Shown piece after piece: positions 63,801 to 64,000 of a stretch of 64,000 nt of DNA. The notes under the pieces were generated by a model. It worked only from the letters and a program-made list of their open reading frames with translations. It made no database searches and was not told where the DNA came from. The stretch is from Lysobacter antibioticus (GTDB lineage Bacteria > Pseudomonadota > Gammaproteobacteria > Xanthomonadales > Xanthomonadaceae), in contig NZ_CP013141.1 of NCBI RefSeq assembly GCF_001442535.1, positions 3,265,735 through 3,329,734 of the forward strand, in the 5' to 3' direction. The position numbers were made by a program, and so were the translations under genes. Position 1 is the stretch's first letter. Each line of letters opens with the position of its first letter.

Positions 63801-64000
63801 ACGGCGACGACCGCTTCGTCGTCCACGACGGCACCACCGTGCTCGGTACGGTCGACGGCGGCGCCGGTCTGGACACGCGCGTCTACGACATCAATCTGAC
63901 CGCTGATCTGGGTGCGTTGGTCAATTTCGAGGGCGTGACTAAGACCGGCACCGGCACGCTCAACGTCACCGGCCCGGGCGCGACCGACCTGCAGGAAGTC
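51833..64000 (+). CDS. Giant autotransporter-type adhesin with ESPR signal and PATR repeats (3' partial)
   Basis: The frame starts at ATG 51833, six bases after GGAGA (51823-51827), and has no stop through 64000: 4056 codons without the C-terminus. Residues 1-22 (MNRIFRILWSQALNAWVVVSEL) are an extended signal peptide region, followed by a basic linker and the hydrophobic core WPLQLGVFAALLSLFAPVQA. Cleavage is likely after Ala77. The passenger is a Gly/Asn/Thr-rich beta-helix. Residues to about 1730 carry passenger-associated transport repeats (LTKNGASTQVLTGSNTYTGATTVNGGTL-type, split here by wording only) and five IGASS modules. From about 57.4 kb larger units built on GDDTLTLNDGA occur. An outer-membrane barrel is expected beyond the window. 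Predicted role: surface adhesion or biofilm; not proven. Confidence 0.93.
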   Translation, partial: MNRIFRILWSQALNAWVVVSELATSRGKSRGGADKRGRAYELVLDRDQVEGSPPARNWPLQLGVFAALLSLFAPVQAANRFWDVNGTAIGRGGTGTWNTSSAFWSPNGDGVSGPYSAWNNAALDDAFFGGTAGTVTLGVPITAHNLTFETTGYTLNGSTLTLGGVTPTITVNGGVNATINSVIAGTAGLTRAGSGNLTLNGVNTFSGNVNVIGSNWLFVNGDAALGAAGNGITLANGTGLSSTGALNASRVVTLTSGTGFIGGGAGSARFTGAGGLNVGNGIALTNNANDYTGPTALTANGSFSFSSIANVNGGPSALGAPTTVAAGTITLNPGDSGTTAIYTGGGSTSDRNWSITSRFFGNSGITNAGTGTLTLTGNIVGNYANGAFAQRGTFFSAQSADLVLSGIISGNQPLFTLTGGGTNRTITLGGANTYTTSNTTSISNVTVMASTLANTGIASSLGTSGAIGITNAVLNYTGAGAASNRAWGLNNGTINSDGTGALALSGTLGLSNTGTLGGSFVGADNVFSGVISGTGGLAKSGASTWVVNGINTYTGATTVNSGTLRAGTTTAFGASSGAVVNGGTLDLNDLAITLPSLAGSGGIVDLGSGTLTLDALAAVNTSYAGNITGTGGLTKNGASTQVLTGSNTYTGATTVNGGTLRLDFAGAGGPASDIISSASTLTMGGGTLNAVGAAGEANTQTFNGLNVVAGNNTIGATSGAGGSMTVNLGAITRTGGLINFNLPGSGNITTTNTLLGGWATVNGTDYAKVVGGNILAFTDADYTDKDDASTWLTGEFISDSDADADSFFGTVGSNTQLGGLQFTTPDATTTVTVAGGQTLGIDGTIIVAPSVGANNQTITGGSLTGMVGGGTLGIQQNGTGNFTIASQIVDNGGSIGFTKAGTGLVTLSNAANSYTGGTNVSQGILSVASIANGGAASSIGASSAASSNLVLEGSTLRYTGATTSSDRGFTIAKSGAILGSSIDVTNAAANLSFSGLVTSTDGANLTKTGPGTLTLTNAGNDYTGITRVDGGTLSVTTLANGGLVSSIGASSNASSNLVLNNSTLMYTGGTTSTDRGFTVGNLAAGGGSGGVNVSNAATTLTVSGTVVGDDGLRKEGPGTLVLSGTNTYTGGTTVNAGTLRAGSTQAFGNANNNLSVAAGATADINGFNTSIGGLFGSGNVTLGSATLTSNVIGGTFSGVISGSGGYTQGGGFAAAQTMVGCNNTYTGATSLNSGTISVNCLANGGLASGIGASSSASSNLVFNTGILRYTGGSVSIDRGFTSQTGVAAIDVTNAATTLGFSGTVVGGAPVRKDGLGTLVLSGNNTYTGGTQVTGGILRAGSATAFGTGYLDMANTAGATLDASGFNQTFTWLQGGGTTGGNINLGAQTLTISSGNGNVTSGSVYAGNISGTGNLVKNGAQYQRLSGCNSSYTGTTTINGGALSVDCLTNGGSNSAIGASSSAASNLVINGGAILGYTGAATSSDRLFTLGAGGGTLDASGSGALQLTNTGAIALSGTNTARTLTLTGTNTGNNTLSAQLDNNGTGATSLTKTGTGTWILTNNNSSYTGVTTISGGVLGVSQLANGGTASGIGASSSAASNLVIGNGSTLRYTGAGDTTDRLFTLAPGVTFIESSGTGAVNFANTGAVTLSGTNAARTIALGGTNTGNNTLGGAIGDNGTGQTTLAKNDAGTWVLTGNNTFTGNTVINNGNLTIGNGGTTGNAGAGNVIVDSATSTLSINRSDTFNFNGTLSGPGTLAQIGTGTTTLTSLGNNIGATTISAGTLDVNGALNTATIAMTGTSALNVDGTVQASGAAPALFSGDAGASTINVNAGATLRGNGDLGDGSDAVNLTGTLDTGAAALNLGAGDDTLTLNDGAAIVGAGVDAGAGSADNLVVNNALPLTFGGTGVAGFERLTKQNSGVLTLTGNQSYSAGTAIDGGTLDVDGALDTSAVSMADGTTLNIDGSVQAAGPAPTALTGSAGVNTIAVNSGASLAANGDLGDGSDTLTLAGALNTGAAALSLGAGSDTLTLNDGATIGGSGVDGGSGANDQLVLNNASPLSFDGAATAGFESLIKQNSGIASMTGTQSFSAGTTIAGGVLDIDGSLTTPTIALADDTALSVDGSVQAGVGTAATITGSAGTNFVFVGAGGSLLANGDLGDGADVVDVAGTLDTGGGTFALGAGDDTLTIHDGTTIVGTVAAGLGTDTFNTDIATSANLGAVQGFETLSKTGVGTLNVNGPASSDFTVIDLLAGTLNVTASGSVVPAPGNTLTTTVAAGATLNVDGSYGCGANNDSMTVSGTVSGSGTIDLCGGDDTLTLKDGSLLTAAISGGTGSGDRVVLDNLNAMIFDAGNTANFELLQKNNVGEATLVGTQSFSGGTTIDGGALRVDGALETPTLSLADGTALNVDGSVQAGVGTAAAITGSAGTNTVTVSAGGSLLANGDLGDGSDLLDVAGTLDTGTGSFDLGAGDDTLTIHDGTNILGTVIAGAGNDTFNTDIATSADLGAVQGFETLSKTGAGTLNVNGPASSDFTTVNVVAGSLNVSAGGSVIAAPGNTLTTTVASGATLNVDGSYSGGALADSFTVSGTVSGSGTIDLGGGNDTLTLNDGAVLNNLVHGGAGGDDTVVLNNAGAFTLDAGDTSNFETLQKDNSGEATLTGAQVFSGRTHLNGGMLTIAGSLNTLAVEMDDNTVLNVEGSLQVPSGTGDFIEGSAGINTIIVAAGATVSGDIGLGDGNDVLDVAGAINVGGSDAHLGGGDDTVTIRDGASIGGLLIGGAGNDVVNADVTTSAELGIAWEFETLTKTGVGALDINGPGTSDFTTVDVLAGSLNVANPLSTVVAQNTTIATSAALNLTGNYTGTAGNDTLTVAGTVAGAGSLSLLDGDDSFTIQDGANLSGLTNAIDGGIGSDTFIADLAGSATLGGAINFETLTKTNSGTLNVNGPAASAFSTVNVNGGTLDIGAAGGIAGAVTTTVASGATLNVDGSYSGSAGADTMNVSGTVAGGGTIDLAGGDDTLTLNDGAVLNNLVDGGGHGTGDTVVLNNAGALSFDAGNTVNFEFLRKDNAGTATLTGTQSFSGGTAINGGELAVAGALSTPTVTMGDDTALTVDGSLDAGAGIAAAISGSAGVNTVNVAGGATLLATGDLGDGSDVLDVFGTLDTGGGIFALGAGDDTLSIHDGTNLVGTVAAGIGNDTLNTDIATIANLGAVQGFETLNKTGIGTLNINGPASSDFITVDVAAGTLNVAAAGSVVAQNTTIASGSTLQVAGSYSGTAGNDSFTVAGTVAGVGTLSLLDGDDSFTIQDGADLSGLSNAIDGGNGIDTFIADLAGSATLGGAINFETLTKTNTGTLNVDGPAASAFTTVNVNGGTLDIGAAGSIDGAVTTTVASGATLNVDGSYSGSTGADTMNVSGTVTGSGTIDLAAGDDTLTLNDGAVLSNVIDGGGHGSGDTVVLNNAGALSFDAANTVNFEFLSKNNTGTATLTGTQSFSGGTTLNGGTLSVAGALETPTVALADGTVLNVGGSLQGAGSTAATLTGSAGVNTVNVAAGATLLATGDLGDGNDVLDVTGTLDTMGGTFGLGDGDDVFTVHDGTTVVGTVDGGAGLDTRVYDINLTADLGALLNFEGLTKTGTGTLNINGPGATSLQEVDVLSGTLHVAAGATVAAQDTVIASGSILSLDGGYTGTTGSDTMTVAGTVAGPGTLSLLDGDDSFTIQDGADLSGLSNPVDGGTGIDSFIADLAGSATLGGAINFETLTKTNTGTLNIDGPAASDFTTVNVDGGTLDVGAAGSVSGVVTTTVANGATLNVDGNFSGSSGDDTMNVSGTVAGSGTIDLAAGDDTLTLNDGAVLNNLVDGGGHGSGDTVVLNNAGALSFDAANTVNFEFLSKNNIGTATLTGTQSFSGGTAINGGELAVAGALSTPTVAMGDDTSLTVDGSLDAGAGIAAAISGSAGANTVTVNGTALASGDLGAGEDVLDVVGTLDTLGGVFALGDGDDRFVVHDGTTVLGTVDGGAGLDTRVYDINLTADLGALVNFEGVTKTGTGTLNVTGPGATDLQEV
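54616..56705 (+). repeat. Five copies of an ANGG-IGASS-SNLV-YTG module in the adhesin
   Basis: The coding units begin at about 54616, 54943, 55551, 56169 and 56574. Each encodes LANGG-x4-IGASS-x3-SNLV, then a variable stretch, YTG and a DRxFT segment. Between them lie PATR repeats. Two of the five units carry a Cys pair. Confidence 0.85.
57433..64000 (+). repeat. Hierarchical tandem repeats of 474, 861 and 1236 bp in the adhesin
   Basis: The GDDTLT-type anchor recurs at 57433, 57907, 58381, 59242, 60103, 61342, 62578 and about 63808. Spacings are 474, 474, 861, 861, 1239, 1236 and 1230 bases, all multiples of three. Independent anchors give 1236 exactly (60509, 61745, 62981; and 60971, 62207, 63443). 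Long stretches of the 1236-base units are nearly identical. Confidence 0.9.

Noticed and set aside
57433..64000. RTX calcium-binding repeats suggested by many GDDTLT motifs
   Set aside because: The GGxGxDxUx nonapeptide does not occur in uninterrupted tandem arrays; single GDD motifs are spaced hundreds of residues apart as parts of larger beta-helix units.

Overview
The window is high-GC DNA from a gammaproteobacterium of the Xanthomonadaceae, most likely Lysobacter or a close relative. This placement is inference. It rests on the codon usage, the GTAG-headed palindromic REP-like repeats, the TonB-dependent receptor architecture, the pectin genes, and the many secreted hydrolases and large surface proteins. 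No rRNA, tRNA or CRISPR array was seen.

Layout. (1) 1-12.1 kb: a contact-dependent inhibition locus in the order cdiA (5' end outside the window) - cdiI-like gene - cdiB. (2) 12.1-28.1 kb: a pectin/uronate catabolic region. It holds kduI-kduD-cupin, a LacI-type regulator, a DctPQM TRAP transporter with a 2-keto-4-pentenoate hydratase-like gene, a PL1 pectate lyase with a type-B carboxylesterase, a rhamnogalacturonan acetylesterase, a 941-residue TonB-dependent receptor and kdgK. Four near-identical sites (AATGACACCGGTT-like) lie in its promoter regions and probably form the operon network of the LacI regulator. (3) 28.2-34.9 kb: a self-regulated TetR cassette, a small secreted protein, an XRE/MmyB-like regulator, a penicillin-acylase-family protein and an alpha/beta hydrolase. 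(4) 34.9-36.6 kb: a dispersed composite repeat split by a complete IS30-family element with a TTA target duplication. A second, unsplit, inverted copy sits at 14.5-15.1 kb. (5) 36.6-39.8 kb: an exported agmatine deiminase and a two-component system. (6) 40.1-51.3 kb: a large hybrid histidine kinase, a subtilisin-like protease opposite a LysR regulator, and a signalling cluster of a REC-EAL protein, a stand-alone Hpt, a LuxR-type regulator, an Hpt-like paralogue without the phospho-histidine, and a third paralogue killed by a TAG codon. Three copies of an RcsB/BvgA-like box occur here. (7) 51.8-64.0 kb: one giant autotransporter-type adhesin, at least 4056 codons, still open at the window end. 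It has an ESPR signal peptide and an internal repeat hierarchy.

How the genes fit together. Pectin is cut outside or in the periplasm by PL1 and deacetylated or de-esterified by the two esterases. Oligomers enter through the TonB receptor and uronates cross the inner membrane by the TRAP carrier. KduI and KduD then convert the unsaturated uronate to 2-keto-3-deoxygluconate, and KdgK phosphorylates it; the aldolase must lie elsewhere. The 40-51 kb signalling genes look like a dispersed Roc/Bvg-type phosphorelay (hybrid kinase -> Hpt -> LuxR-type regulator and REC-EAL phosphodiesterase). The neighbouring adhesin is a plausible but unproven output.
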